Positions 27,042 to 36,105 of a stretch of DNA of 64,000 bases are shown here, piece by piece. A program made the position numbers and the translations under genes. The DNA comes from Flavobacterium amnicola. GTDB lineage: Bacteria; Bacteroidota; Bacteroidia; Flavobacteriales; Flavobacteriaceae. A model generated the notes under the pieces. The model saw nothing but the letters and a program-made list of their open reading frames with translations. It did not search any database and was not told the origin of the DNA. Every line of letters starts with the position of its first letter. Within the stretch, counting starts at the first letter, position 1. The stretch spans positions 310,001-374,000 of the forward strand of contig NZ_SBKO01000002.1 in assembly GCF_004122165.1 (NCBI RefSeq). The letters are read 5' to 3'.

Positions 27042-29465
27042 TTAGTTATTTGAAATTAACTTTTTTCTTTCCAGATAAATTCCGCCACCTATTAACAAAA
27101 GCATCAACACGAAGCTAATTAAAGCAATCGTACTTCCTGTTTTGACAACTTGTGGTTCAAATTTGAATACAATGTTGTGTTTTCCAGCTGGAACTGACAA
27201 TCCTCTTAAAGCATAATCTACTCTATTGTGATCCGTTAATTTACCATCAATATAGGCATTCCATCCATTCTTGTAATACATCTCAGAAAAAACAGCATAA
27301 CCCAGATTAGGATTATTAGAAACGTATTGTAATTCGTTTGGTTTGTATGACGTTAGTTTAATTGTTGCACCTTCCGTTGCAAAATCTTTAACAACGGGAA
27401 GTTTAGCAGCATTAGCCGAACTCATTACCGCTTGATTTTTAGAGTCAAATTTGGACAAGAATTTCATCTCCTCATCCGCATTTTTAGCCACCTGGATATC
27501 TTTCACAAACCATGCATTTCCATTGGCTTGTGTATTTAAAATCGTGATTTGTTGACCTTTTTCATTCGTTTGAATCAAATACTTCACATTTAGCATGTTG
27601 ACCACTTGCATATTGTTTTTGGTGATTTGATAATCAAACAATTCCTGCATACGTCTTGGTTTTACAGCCGAATATCCTCCAATTGATTTATGAAAATAAG
27701 AAGAACGAGGATCACTCAGCGCATTTCCAGATACTTCAAATACTCTATAATATGATGTGTCTTTTCTAATTTCGGTGTCAAAAGAAGATTCCACAAAAGG
27801 TTCATCCACTTCACTTGCATTTACAAATGCTTCAGCATTTACATAATTTTTTGCGATAATAAACAAATCGGCAAACATTAAAATACCAACTAAAACTATC
27901 CCTACTTTATGAGAAATAGTATTTTTAATAGTTAAGAATAAAGCTCCAAAAGCCAACAAAATAAATACTGCTGAGCGAATTAAATCGCTAGTATACATCG
28001 ATTGACGATCTAATTTTAAAGCATCTACAAATTCAGGTCCGTACGAGTCACGCAAATAGCCATCACTACCACCTGAAAAACTAAACATTCCTTTGCATAA
28101 TAATAGCGTCACTAAAATACCAACACACACCGCTGCCGATTTCCATAAAACTGACCATCTTTGATTTTCTTCCGCTTTAAAGAAGCTCTGTAAACCCATA
28201 ATTGCCAATACTGGCATACACAATTCTAAAATTACTTGTATCGATGAAACGGCTCTAAACTTGTTATAAAGCGGCACGTAGTTAATGAACAAATCTGTAA
28301 GTATTGCGAAGTTTTTCCCCCAAGACAAAAGTAAAGAAACGATAGCACCTGCTAAAAAGGCATATTTAATTTTTCGTTTATCCAGAAATAAAACCAAGAC
28401 AGCCAAAAAGAAAACAACTGCTCCAATATAAGCCGGAGCTGCAACAATAGGCTGATCTCCCCAATACGTTGGCAATCCTTTTACGATTTCTTTAGCCTGA
28501 TCCTCGGGAACTTCTTGTGAAATGGCAAATTCATATAGTGCTGATTTAGTACCAACATTTTCACTATTGGAACCTCCAAAAATACGAGGAGAAATCAAAT
28601 TAAAACTTTCTGCTATTCCATAACTATACTCGGTAATATAATCATACGTCATAGATGTATTGGATTCACTTTTTTTACCGTCAGGTGAAAAAGTCAAATC
28701 ACTTTTACCACGTGTACTTTCTTTCGCATATTCTTGTGTGGCTAAAATTCCAGTTGCATTTGTACCTATCCCAACCAAGCCTGAAACCACAAACACTCCA
28801 AAACTATACATCAATGGCTTTAGTTCATTTTTTTTGATTGCCCTATATGTATAATATGCTGTTAGAATCAGTAAGAAAATCAATAAATAGTACGTCATTT
28901 GAAAATGGTTCGCATTTAACTCTAAAGCAGCGGCTATCATTGTCAATAATCCACCAACAATCCATCTTTTTTGAAAAACTAAAAGTACTCCGGCCACCAC
29001 CATCGGCATGTACGCAATAGCATGAGCTTTGGCATTATGTCCGACACCTAAAATAATGACTAAATAAGTTGATAATCCGAAAGCTAGCGCCCCTAAAAAT
29101 GCCTTGAGTGGTTTAATTTTTAAGGCTAATAGTAAGACATAAAAGCCTAAGAAATACAAAAACATATAATCGGCAGGACGCGGTAAAAAACGCAACACAC
29201 TATCAACTTTTTTGATATAATTGTGTGGATATTGCGCTCCTAATTGATACGTAGGCATTCCACCAAATGAACTATTCGACCAATACGTTTCTTCACCTGT
29301 TTGCTCTCTATAATCAATTAATTCTTTGGCTGTTGCTTTGTACTGAACAATATCAGATTGTAGGATTTTTTTTCCTTGCAATACTGGATAAAAATAGACA
29401 ATAGAAATAAGCACAAAACCTAAAACAGCTAGTGCATGCGGATAAAAACGTTTGAAATTATTCAT
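27042..29465 (-). CDS. YfhO family membrane protein
   Basis: The 807-residue polytopic protein has about a dozen membrane helices. It is GT-C-like, with an extracytoplasmic loop after the first helix (YREQTGEETYWSNSSFGGMP) resembling the acidic/aromatic loop of YfhO and related glycosyltransferases. A soluble C-terminal domain (about 575-770, FNAxV/SGNALSDPRSSYFHKS and AVFSEMYYKNGWNAYIDG) precedes a final helix. In Firmicutes YfhO glycosylates lipoteichoic acid. Flavobacteria lack that polymer, so the substrate here is unknown. The downstream crcB start codon is immediately adjacent. The upstream gap of about 95 bases contains a TTTTTGATTTTTGA-type AT-rich stretch. Confidence 0.88.
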   Translation of the reverse strand: MNNFKRFYPHALAVLGFVLISIVYFYPVLQGKKILQSDIVQYKATAKELIDYREQTGEETYWSNSSFGGMPTYQLGAQYPHNYIKKVDSVLRFLPRPADYMFLYFLGFYVLLLALKIKPLKAFLGALAFGLSTYLVIILGVGHNAKAHAIAYMPMVVAGVLLVFQKRWIVGGLLTMIAAALELNANHFQMTYYLLIFLLILTAYYTYRAIKKNELKPLMYSFGVFVVSGLVGIGTNATGILATQEYAKESTRGKSDLTFSPDGKKSESNTSMTYDYITEYSYGIAESFNLISPRIFGGSNSENVGTKSALYEFAISQEVPEDQAKEIVKGLPTYWGDQPIVAAPAYIGAVVFFLAVLVLFLDKRKIKYAFLAGAIVSLLLSWGKNFAILTDLFINYVPLYNKFRAVSSIQVILELCMPVLAIMGLQSFFKAEENQRWSVLWKSAAVCVGILVTLLLCKGMFSFSGGSDGYLRDSYGPEFVDALKLDRQSMYTSDLIRSAVFILLAFGALFLTIKNTISHKVGIVLVGILMFADLFIIAKNYVNAEAFVNASEVDEPFVESSFDTEIRKDTSYYRVFEVSGNALSDPRSSYFHKSIGGYSAVKPRRMQELFDYQITKNNMQVVNMLNVKYLIQTNEKGQQITILNTQANGNAWFVKDIQVAKNADEEMKFLSKFDSKNQAVMSSANAAKLPVVKDFATEGATIKLTSYKPNELQYVSNNPNLGYAVFSEMYYKNGWNAYIDGKLTDHNRVDYALRGLSVPAGKHNIVFKFEPQVVKTGSTIALISFVLMLLLIGGGIYLERKKLISNN

Positions 29466-29559
29466 AAAAAATAGATGAAATCAAAATAAGGCGTGAAGAT
29501 AACTAAATTTTAGATTTTAGATATCAGATTTTTGATTTTTGAATACAGAAGACTATTAA

Positions 29560-29835
29560 CTAGTCATTCACTTCTTCATAGTCAACATAATCGCCCACTT
29601 GCTTCGTAGGTTTTTTAAAGTCACGCGTTGTTCTTTCAGGCTCTTGAGATCGCGTATCGAAACCTTGATTGAAATTACCTTGTTGGTACTGTCTATTAAA
29701 ATTATCTTGTGCCTTATTCATTACTTTTCGCATTAAAATAGGCATAAAAATTCGGGCCAAAATTTTTACTAAATAGTAAAACCCAATCATATATATTATG
29801 GTTTTGAAAAAACCACTAAAAGAAGCTTCTTGCAT
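29560..29835 (-). CDS. DUF4834 family small membrane protein
   Basis: The 91-residue product has one membrane helix with an amphipathic continuation (FKTIIYMIGFYYLVKILARIFMPILM). A Gln/Asn-rich basic segment follows, then the conserved end VGDYVDYEEVND. That layout matches DUF4834, which is restricted to Bacteroidota and has no known function. A -7 element TAATTTTG (minus strand 29856-29849) lies 13 bases upstream. It is divergent from the outer-membrane protein gene at 29929. Confidence 0.85.
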   Translation of the reverse strand: MQEASFSGFFKTIIYMIGFYYLVKILARIFMPILMRKVMNKAQDNFNRQYQQGNFNQGFDTRSQEPERTTRDFKKPTKQVGDYVDYEEVND

Positions 29836-29900
29836 GATATTTTTTTTCCAAAATTAAACATTATTCCGAATTCAATTCTTAAAATAATAATAAAAAATGC

Positions 29901-29908
29901 TACATTTG
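29901..29908 (+). promoter_or_regulatory. -7 element for the outer-membrane transporter-like gene
   Basis: TACATTTG lies 20 bases before the ATG at 29929. It lies within the longer possible reading frame (from 29830), which argues for the shorter start. Confidence 0.45.
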
Positions 29909-29928
29909 AATTTCACAAATCAATCAAG

Positions 29929-30990
29929 ATGAATCTACTTAAAACAGTATTTTTAATTGGAATAGTTAGCTTTTCAGCTTCCACTTATGCGCAATTTACC
30001 GATCAAATTAATTCGAATCGTCCCGGAAATTCTGCTGGAGCGTTTTCTGTTGGAAAAAAAGTGTTGCAATTAGAAGGCGGATTAAATTACATCCACGAAG
30101 CCCACGATGTATTAAACTATAAAGCCAATGGATTTGCCATCGATTTAACCGGACGCTATGGTGTTTGGCGCGAGCAATTTGAAGTTTCTGTAGATCTTCA
30201 ATATCAAATGGATAAATACACTTCCAACTTAATTAAAAATAGTAGAGGCGGATTAAGACAAACCACCATTGGTGCCAAGTATTTATTTTATGATCCGTAT
30301 AAAAAAGGACCAGACAAACCAAATATTTACAGTTGGAAAGCCAATAAAAAATTCAAATGGAAAACGTTAATTCCTGCTGTTTCCGCTTACGTAGGAGGAA
30401 ACTATGTAATGGAAAACGATTTTAGCATTCCAGGCGAATCAGCTTTTAGTCCAAAAGTCATGGTTATTGCTCAAAATCATTTTCAAGGCAAATGGGTATT
30501 AGTTACCAATTTAATTGCTGATAAAATTGCTTCTATCAATTCTAGTTTTGGATATATTTTAACGTTGACCTATGGAATCAATGAAAAATGGTCGGCAATG
30601 TTTGAAAACAGAGGCATCAAAGGTGATTATTATTCTGATGGAATTCTTACTTTAGGCGCTACCCATCTTTTGAAAAATAATTTACAAGTTGACGTTTCGA
30701 TTAATAAAAACATCAAAACTACACCTGAATTATTATATGGAGGAATTGGTTGTTCTTGGCGTTTCGACAAAAAACACAAAGACCCAAAAATGAAAGATGG
30801 TAAAGAAGTAAAAGAAGACAAGAAAGATAAAAAGAAAAACGGTGTTTTATCGGATGAAGAATTAGAAGAAGCCGCTAAAAAAGCAGAAAAAGATAAAAAG
30901 AAGAATAAAGATTCGGAAGAGGAAGAAATCGAAAAACCTGTTGAGGAAAAGAAAAAACGTTTAGATGATTTTGAAGAAGGTAAAGAATAA
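29929..30990 (+). CDS. Outer-membrane transporter-like beta-barrel protein with charged tail
   Basis: From the ATG at 29929 the protein is 353 residues and starts with a signal peptide ending STYAQ. Residues 25-280 are rich in alternating aromatic/hydrophobic strands (DQINSNRPGNSAGAFSVGKKVLQLEGG, GLRQTTIGAKYLFYD, ATHLLKNNLQVDVSI), as in the phenol-degradation MetA/transporter-type barrels of Bacteroidota. After the final strand (GIGCSWRF) the last 75 residues are a highly charged Lys/Glu/Asp tail (KEDKKDKKKN, SEEEEIEKPVEEKKK) that would be periplasmic. The following GNAT-like gene starts 5 bases after the stop, so they are co-transcribed. The longer frame begins upstream of the promoter and lacks a signal peptide at its start. 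Confidence 0.8.
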   Translation: MNLLKTVFLIGIVSFSASTYAQFTDQINSNRPGNSAGAFSVGKKVLQLEGGLNYIHEAHDVLNYKANGFAIDLTGRYGVWREQFEVSVDLQYQMDKYTSNLIKNSRGGLRQTTIGAKYLFYDPYKKGPDKPNIYSWKANKKFKWKTLIPAVSAYVGGNYVMENDFSIPGESAFSPKVMVIAQNHFQGKWVLVTNLIADKIASINSSFGYILTLTYGINEKWSAMFENRGIKGDYYSDGILTLGATHLLKNNLQVDVSINKNIKTTPELLYGGIGCSWRFDKKHKDPKMKDGKEVKEDKKDKKKNGVLSDEELEEAAKKAEKDKKKNKDSEEEEIEKPVEEKKKRLDDFEEGKE

Positions 30991-30995
30991 AAAGC

Positions 30996-32114
30996 ATGAT
31001 TAAAATTATCGAAGCCAACACCAAACAACTTTTAAAAGAGTATGTAAAGTTTCCTTTCAAATTATATAAAGACCATAAATACTGGGTTCCACCATTAATT
31101 CAAGATGAATTAGAAACCTTTGATAAAACCAAAAACCCTGCTTTCGAAACGGCAGAGGCGTACTTTTATTTGGCCTATAAAAACAATGAAATTGTAGGTC
31201 GTATTGCCGCAATTATTAATTGGGATGAAGTCAACAAACAAGGTAAAAAGAAAGTTCGTTTTGGCTGGTGGGATGTTATTGACGATGTTGAAGTAACCAA
31301 AGCCTTACTAGAAAAAGTCAGAGAATTAGGTGTTGCAAACAACCTGGAACATATTGAAGGTCCAATGGGATTTTCCAATTTGGATAAAGTGGGTGTAATG
31401 ACCGAAGGCTTCGATGAAATTGGCTCGATGATTACTTGGTACAACTATCCGTATTACAAAAATCATTTAGAACAATTAGGTTATATCAAAGAGAAAGAAT
31501 ATCTAGAAAATAAATTTCCGTTTGAAAATGTAAAACTAGAATTCTTCGATAAAGCACAAGAAGTTATCAAAAAGAGATACCAAGTTCGACCCTTAAATTT
31601 TACTAAAACAAAAGACATTATGCCTTATGTGGATAAAATGTTTGATTTGTTTAACGAATCGTACGCGAATTTATCCTCATTTGTTGCTATTACCGATACG
31701 CAAAAAAAATTCTTTAAAAAGAAATACATCAGTTTTATCAATCCAGAATACATCAAATTTGTATTAGATAAAGACGATAATTTAGTCGCTTTTAGTATTG
31801 TCATGCCTTCGTTTTCGGAAGCTTTACAAAAAGCAAATGGAAAGTTGTTCCCGTTTGGTCTATTTCACATGTTAAATGCTCGAAAAAACAGTAAAGATGT
31901 GCTTTTTTACCTTATCGGTGTGCATCCTGATTATCAAAACAAAGGAGTACATGCCATTTTATTCAAAGAGAACCATACCACTTTTACCGAAAAAGGAATC
32001 GAAAACTGTATCAGAACCCCAGAATTGGAAGACAATATTGCCATTCATTTGCTTTGGAAGAATTTCAACCCTGTAGTATTTAGAAGACGAAGAACCTATT
32101 TGAAAATGATATAA
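30996..32114 (+). CDS. GNAT-like N-acyltransferase family protein
   Basis: The 372-residue protein shows acyltransferase-like features: YFYLAYKNNEIVGRIAAIIN near residue 60 and a late LIGVHPDYQNKGVHAILFKEN, which resembles the acyl-CoA-binding R/Q-x-x-G-x-A/V loop of GNAT enzymes. IEGPMGFSNLDKVGVMTEGF is a conserved central block. It has no signal peptide or membrane helix. The gene converges on serine palmitoyltransferase, separated only by a shared terminator. Bacterial ceramide synthases described in Caulobacter belong to an acyltransferase class of this general kind, so a role in N-acylating a sphingoid base is an attractive inference, not a demonstrated fact. Confidence 0.7.
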   Translation: MIKIIEANTKQLLKEYVKFPFKLYKDHKYWVPPLIQDELETFDKTKNPAFETAEAYFYLAYKNNEIVGRIAAIINWDEVNKQGKKKVRFGWWDVIDDVEVTKALLEKVRELGVANNLEHIEGPMGFSNLDKVGVMTEGFDEIGSMITWYNYPYYKNHLEQLGYIKEKEYLENKFPFENVKLEFFDKAQEVIKKRYQVRPLNFTKTKDIMPYVDKMFDLFNESYANLSSFVAITDTQKKFFKKKYISFINPEYIKFVLDKDDNLVAFSIVMPSFSEALQKANGKLFPFGLFHMLNARKNSKDVLFYLIGVHPDYQNKGVHAILFKENHTTFTEKGIENCIRTPELEDNIAIHLLWKNFNPVVFRRRRTYLKMI

Positions 32115-32117
32115 AAA

Positions 32118-32153
32118 TAAAAAAACCATCAGCAACAACTGATGGTTTTTTAT
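32118..32153. terminator. Bidirectional terminator
   Basis: A 12-bp stem (32121-32132 with 32139-32150) with a 6-base loop is flanked by A and T runs. It lies between the convergent acyltransferase-like and serine palmitoyltransferase genes. Confidence 0.9.
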
Positions 32154-32169
32154 TTATTGTAAGTTGTAT

Positions 32170-33429
32170 TTACTCTACATTTTCAACATTTGCTTCCGCT
32201 AATGCTTTATACGTTCCGTTTACTAATTTTTCACGGATAGCTTCAAAAGCAGCTAATGTTTCATTAATATCTTCAATTGTGTGCGAAGCGGTAGGAATCA
32301 TACGTAATAAAATAATTCCTTTTGGAATTACCGGATAGACTACAATCGACAAGAAAATTCCATAATTTTCACGTAAATCATTTACCATCACCATTGCTTC
32401 TGGAATAGAACCTTCCAAATATACTGGCGTGATACACGTGTTGGTATCTCCAATATTGAATCCTTTTTCTTTTAAACCATTTTGTAAGGCATTAACGTTT
32501 ACCCACAATTTGTCTTTAATTTCAGAAGATTGACGTAATAATTCCAAACGTTTTAACGACCCAATAGTTTGAATCATTGGCAATGCTTTAGCAAACATTT
32601 GAGAACGTAAGTTATATTTCAAATAATCAATAATATCTTTATCAGCTGCCACAAATGCCCCAATATTAGCCATCGATTTTGCAAAAGTTGAAAAATACAC
32701 ATCAATTCCATCTTGGCAACCTTGCTCCTCGCCTGCTCCAGCACCCGTTTTACCTAACGTACCAAAACCATGTGCGTCATCTACTAACAAACGGAAATTG
32801 TATTTCTCTTTCATGGCAACAATTTCTTTCAACTTTCCTTGTTGCCCACGCATTCCGAAAACGCCTTCCGTAATGAATAAAATTCCGCCTCCAGTTTCTG
32901 TTGCCATTTTAGTAGCACGCTGAAGGTTTTTCTCCATACTTTCCAAGTCATTGTGCTTGTATGTAAAACGTTTTCCCATGTGCAAACGAACACCGTCGAT
33001 TATACAAGCATGCGAATCAACATCATACACAATAATATCGTTTTTAGTCACCAACGCATCGATGATAGACACCATTCCTTGGTAACCAAAATTCAACAAA
33101 TAAGCCGATTCTTTCATAACGAAAGCCGCTAATTCATTTTCTAATTGTTCATGATAATTGGTGTGACCTGACATCATACGAGCCCCCATTGGGTAAGCTG
33201 CACCATATTGAATTGCCGCATCAGTATCGGCTTTACGCACTTCTGGATGATTGGCTAAACCTAAATAATCATTAATTGACCAGTTTAAAATTTCTTTTCC
33301 GTGAAATTTCATACGTGGTCCAAGTTCTCCTTCTAATTTAGGAAAAACAAAGTAACCTTCTGCTTGAGAAGCCCATTTCCCTAACGGACCTTTATTGTTT
33401 TGAATTCTTTCAAATAAATCTTTTACCAT
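32170..33429 (-). CDS. Serine palmitoyltransferase / alpha-oxoamine synthase family
   Basis: Reading from the ATG at 33429 gives 419 residues. This PLP enzyme of the alpha-oxoamine synthase family has INDYLGLANHPEV, YPMGARMMSGHTNYHEQLE and VDDAHGFGTLGKTG (Asp-x-x-His for the cofactor). The Schiff-base lysine is Lys251 in STFAKSMANIG. Related enzymes are KBL, BioF and HemA. Flavobacteria make sphingolipids (including capnine-like sulfonolipid precursors), and single-chain cytoplasmic enzymes of this length serve as serine palmitoyltransferases, condensing serine with an acyl-CoA or acyl-ACP. A sulfonolipid-forming (cysteate) variant is not excluded. A TTG start at 33456 overlaps the -7 element. 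Confidence 0.85.
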   Translation of the reverse strand: MVKDLFERIQNNKGPLGKWASQAEGYFVFPKLEGELGPRMKFHGKEILNWSINDYLGLANHPEVRKADTDAAIQYGAAYPMGARMMSGHTNYHEQLENELAAFVMKESAYLLNFGYQGMVSIIDALVTKNDIIVYDVDSHACIIDGVRLHMGKRFTYKHNDLESMEKNLQRATKMATETGGGILFITEGVFGMRGQQGKLKEIVAMKEKYNFRLLVDDAHGFGTLGKTGAGAGEEQGCQDGIDVYFSTFAKSMANIGAFVAADKDIIDYLKYNLRSQMFAKALPMIQTIGSLKRLELLRQSSEIKDKLWVNVNALQNGLKEKGFNIGDTNTCITPVYLEGSIPEAMVMVNDLRENYGIFLSIVVYPVIPKGIILLRMIPTASHTIEDINETLAAFEAIREKLVNGTYKALAEANVENVE

Positions 33430-33453
33430 TTCAAAATTGATTTTAAAGCCTCG

Positions 33454-33461
33454 CAAAAATA
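33454..33461 (-). promoter_or_regulatory. -7 element for the serine palmitoyltransferase gene
   Basis: TATTTTTG on the minus strand lies 24 bases upstream of the ATG. It argues against the TTG at 33456 as a start codon. Confidence 0.45.
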
Positions 33462-33607
33462 TAAATTAAAATAGATTAACTGTCATTATTTTAGAGATAT
33501 ATTTCAAAAAAAAACTATTTAAGTTCTCTTATAAAATACAGCGATGTGAAATGTAATTTTGACAAAGCTTTATTCATTCGTTTTGCAGTAAAATATCTTG
33601 AAAAGAA

Positions 33608-35986
33608 TCAAATCAAATTCATTATTGCATTAAATAATTTATCTTTTTCTATGGGTTTGGATAGGTATTTGTTCATCCCGATTTGGAGTGTTCGGTTCTT
33701 AGTCGATTCCATAACATCTGCTGTAACGGCAATAATAGGAATGTTTTTCATGGCTTCTCCAACTTCTCCATTCCGAATGGCGATCGTTGCTTCATAACCA
33801 TCCATCACAGGCATTTGAAGATCCATCAAAATCAAGTCGAAATGTTTTTCTTTTAAATGATTAATACATTCCATTCCGTTGTCGACATATTCGATAGTAG
33901 TATTGTGCCATTTTTTAGTCATCATTTTTATGATCATTTGATTCATTTTGTTATCCTCCACCACTAAAATTCGTTTTCCTTTTAAATCAAAAGGAGTTCT
34001 GATTTCTTTAGGTTCCTCTGATTTGTTTTCAGGAGTTGCTAAGGGATAGGACAATACAATTTTAAAAGTACTTCCAACTCCCAAATGACTATTTACTTCA
34101 AGAGTTCCACCGTGTAATTTGATTAAATTTTTAACAATATAAAGACCCAATCCTAATCCGTAATACTTCCTTTTATTGTTGCTGTTTTCTTGGGAAAAAG
34201 ATTCGAAAATAGTATCTATCTTTTCTTTTGCAATGCCAATTCCAGTGTCTGAGATGGTAATATTTATTTGCACCGTTTTACCACTGGTATACTCACAATT
34301 CAAATGAAACTGAATGGTGCCTTCAGAAGTAAACTTAATGGCATTCGATAATACATCATAACAAATTTGTTCCAATCGTGCTTCATCTCCTATTATCTGT
34401 TTGGGGAAATCATCCGACTTGGAATAAATGAACAACAATCCTTTTTCGGTAGCTTTTTCTTGAAATGTTTCGCTAATAGTATTCATAATTTTTTGAACAT
34501 CGAAAGGAAACGAATCCAATTGAAGTTCATTTTTTTCAATCTTTGAAAAATCTAAGATATCATTGACTGAATTTAATAGGCTTTTGGAAGAATACTGGAT
34601 TAAAGCACAATTTTGAAGTAGTTTTTCGTCTTTTGCTTCTGTAGCAATGGTTTCGATTACATTCATAATGGAATTCAATGGAGTTCTAAGCTCATGGCTG
34701 ATATTGGAAAGAAAATAAGATTTCAATTCATTCATTTCTTCCGAACGCTGCAAGGCTAATCGTTGTAAATCTTCTCGTTCATTTTTAAGTAATCGGATTA
34801 AGTTGGCCATCGACAGCGATAAGAAAATAACCTCAAGTCCGGTTCCCAGTTTCGAACTATTTTCGGTCCAAAAATTCAAGGGCAATAAACTAAAATTCTT
34901 AAATATAAATATCACAAATCCAGCCACTAAGAAAAAAACACCTATTCCAAAAAACCAATCATTAATTTTAGCTTTAAAATAAATCACAAATAACGACGCA
35001 ATAATCAAAATCAATAAAACCAAACCAAGTAAATTGGCTAATGGATAACAGTATTGAAATACACTTGGCAAAAATAAAATTGCTATAAATGAAAGCAAAT
35101 CAAGTCCGTAAAGTATGTAAAAAGCTTTATTTATGCCCTTACTATATAAATGAATTTTCAGATAGACTTGTGCATATCGGCCAAGAAAAAAATTGGCTAA
35201 AGTTGCCGACAACAAAACGGAATGCAATGACAACCAACCTGAATTTGGAGTGATAAACTGATAAAAATAACCATCTACTGAAAATTGAAGTAATCCAATA
35301 AATACGATGTATAAACTATAGTATAAAAAGACCTTTTCGCGCATGGCAAAGAAGAAAAAGAAATACAATATCGCGGCGATAAACAAAATCCCATAAAAAA
35401 AGCCAAAAACGAATTGTTCAAAAGCAAACAATTGCAATAAATTTTCGGTGGAATGTAACAACAAAGGCATTGTAAGTGCTTCACCATCACTTTGTGCATG
35501 CAAATAATACTTGACCTTCTCATTGGGTTTTAAAACAATTTCAAAAATTGTTTTACGCTCGGCAAAATTTCTTTTGTAAAATGGAATCCCGTCACCACTC
35601 AACATTTTGACAACTTCTTTGGATGGTTTTATGGCATACAATTCGACGAAATCAGTAATGGGTCTGGCCGTTTCAAGGAAATAAGTCAATTCCCCGTTGG
35701 TAGTATTAATCAATTCAAATGTAATCCAATAATTGCTTGTCGTAAATCCGAAATCCGTAGCAACTCCTTTCATTTTTTTAAAATACGAAACAGGGAGCTT
35801 TATGACTTCATCTATGGTTTTTGCTTCCGAACCGTCTTCAAAATAGACTGCATTTTGGTGTAAAGACACTGTCTCAATTTTGGTTTTTTCAGAAATAACA
35901 AATTGTGCGTTGAAATGAAGCGTTGAAAGCAACAAAATCAAACACAACAATATATTTCTTTTCGGCACAAGTACTTTGTGTTTCAT
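33608..35986 (-). CDS. Hybrid sensor histidine kinase/response regulator, 7TMR-DISM type
   Basis: The 792-residue membrane kinase has a signal peptide (LLCLILLLSTLHFNAQ) and a periplasmic beta-rich 7TMR-DISMED2 domain (about 40-180, VSYFKKMKGVATDFGFTTSNYWITFEL). Seven membrane helices follow (about 185-395), then a short coiled linker. The HisKA domain has phosphoacceptor His431 in FLSNISHELRTPLNS. The HATPase_c domain includes DNAIKF-like LSNAIKFTSEG, DTGIGIAKEKIDTIFESFSQ and GLGLGLYIVK. The C-terminal receiver has Asp722 in LILMDLQMPVMDG. DISM sensors usually detect carbohydrate-like or small extracellular ligands. No partner regulator is adjacent, so it is an orphan. Confidence 0.94.
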   Translation of the reverse strand: MKHKVLVPKRNILLCLILLLSTLHFNAQFVISEKTKIETVSLHQNAVYFEDGSEAKTIDEVIKLPVSYFKKMKGVATDFGFTTSNYWITFELINTTNGELTYFLETARPITDFVELYAIKPSKEVVKMLSGDGIPFYKRNFAERKTIFEIVLKPNEKVKYYLHAQSDGEALTMPLLLHSTENLLQLFAFEQFVFGFFYGILFIAAILYFFFFFAMREKVFLYYSLYIVFIGLLQFSVDGYFYQFITPNSGWLSLHSVLLSATLANFFLGRYAQVYLKIHLYSKGINKAFYILYGLDLLSFIAILFLPSVFQYCYPLANLLGLVLLILIIASLFVIYFKAKINDWFFGIGVFFLVAGFVIFIFKNFSLLPLNFWTENSSKLGTGLEVIFLSLSMANLIRLLKNEREDLQRLALQRSEEMNELKSYFLSNISHELRTPLNSIMNVIETIATEAKDEKLLQNCALIQYSSKSLLNSVNDILDFSKIEKNELQLDSFPFDVQKIMNTISETFQEKATEKGLLFIYSKSDDFPKQIIGDEARLEQICYDVLSNAIKFTSEGTIQFHLNCEYTSGKTVQINITISDTGIGIAKEKIDTIFESFSQENSNNKRKYYGLGLGLYIVKNLIKLHGGTLEVNSHLGVGSTFKIVLSYPLATPENKSEEPKEIRTPFDLKGKRILVVEDNKMNQMIIKMMTKKWHNTTIEYVDNGMECINHLKEKHFDLILMDLQMPVMDGYEATIAIRNGEVGEAMKNIPIIAVTADVMESTKNRTLQIGMNKYLSKPIEKDKLFNAIMNLI

Positions 35987-36105
35987 AAGAAATGTTTTGG
36001 GAATTCTTTAATATACGTAATTTCAACCTATCTGGTTTTTAATCTGTTAGTTAAAATATTTATCTTAAAAAAAAGACTATTTTAGTTACCAAATAAATTA
36101 CAACT

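Noticed and set aside
30630..31028. Minus-strand frame of 132 residues rich in Phe and Ser
   Set aside because: It is the antisense reading of the Lys/Glu-rich tail of the outer-membrane protein (AAG/GAA codons read as CTT/TTC).
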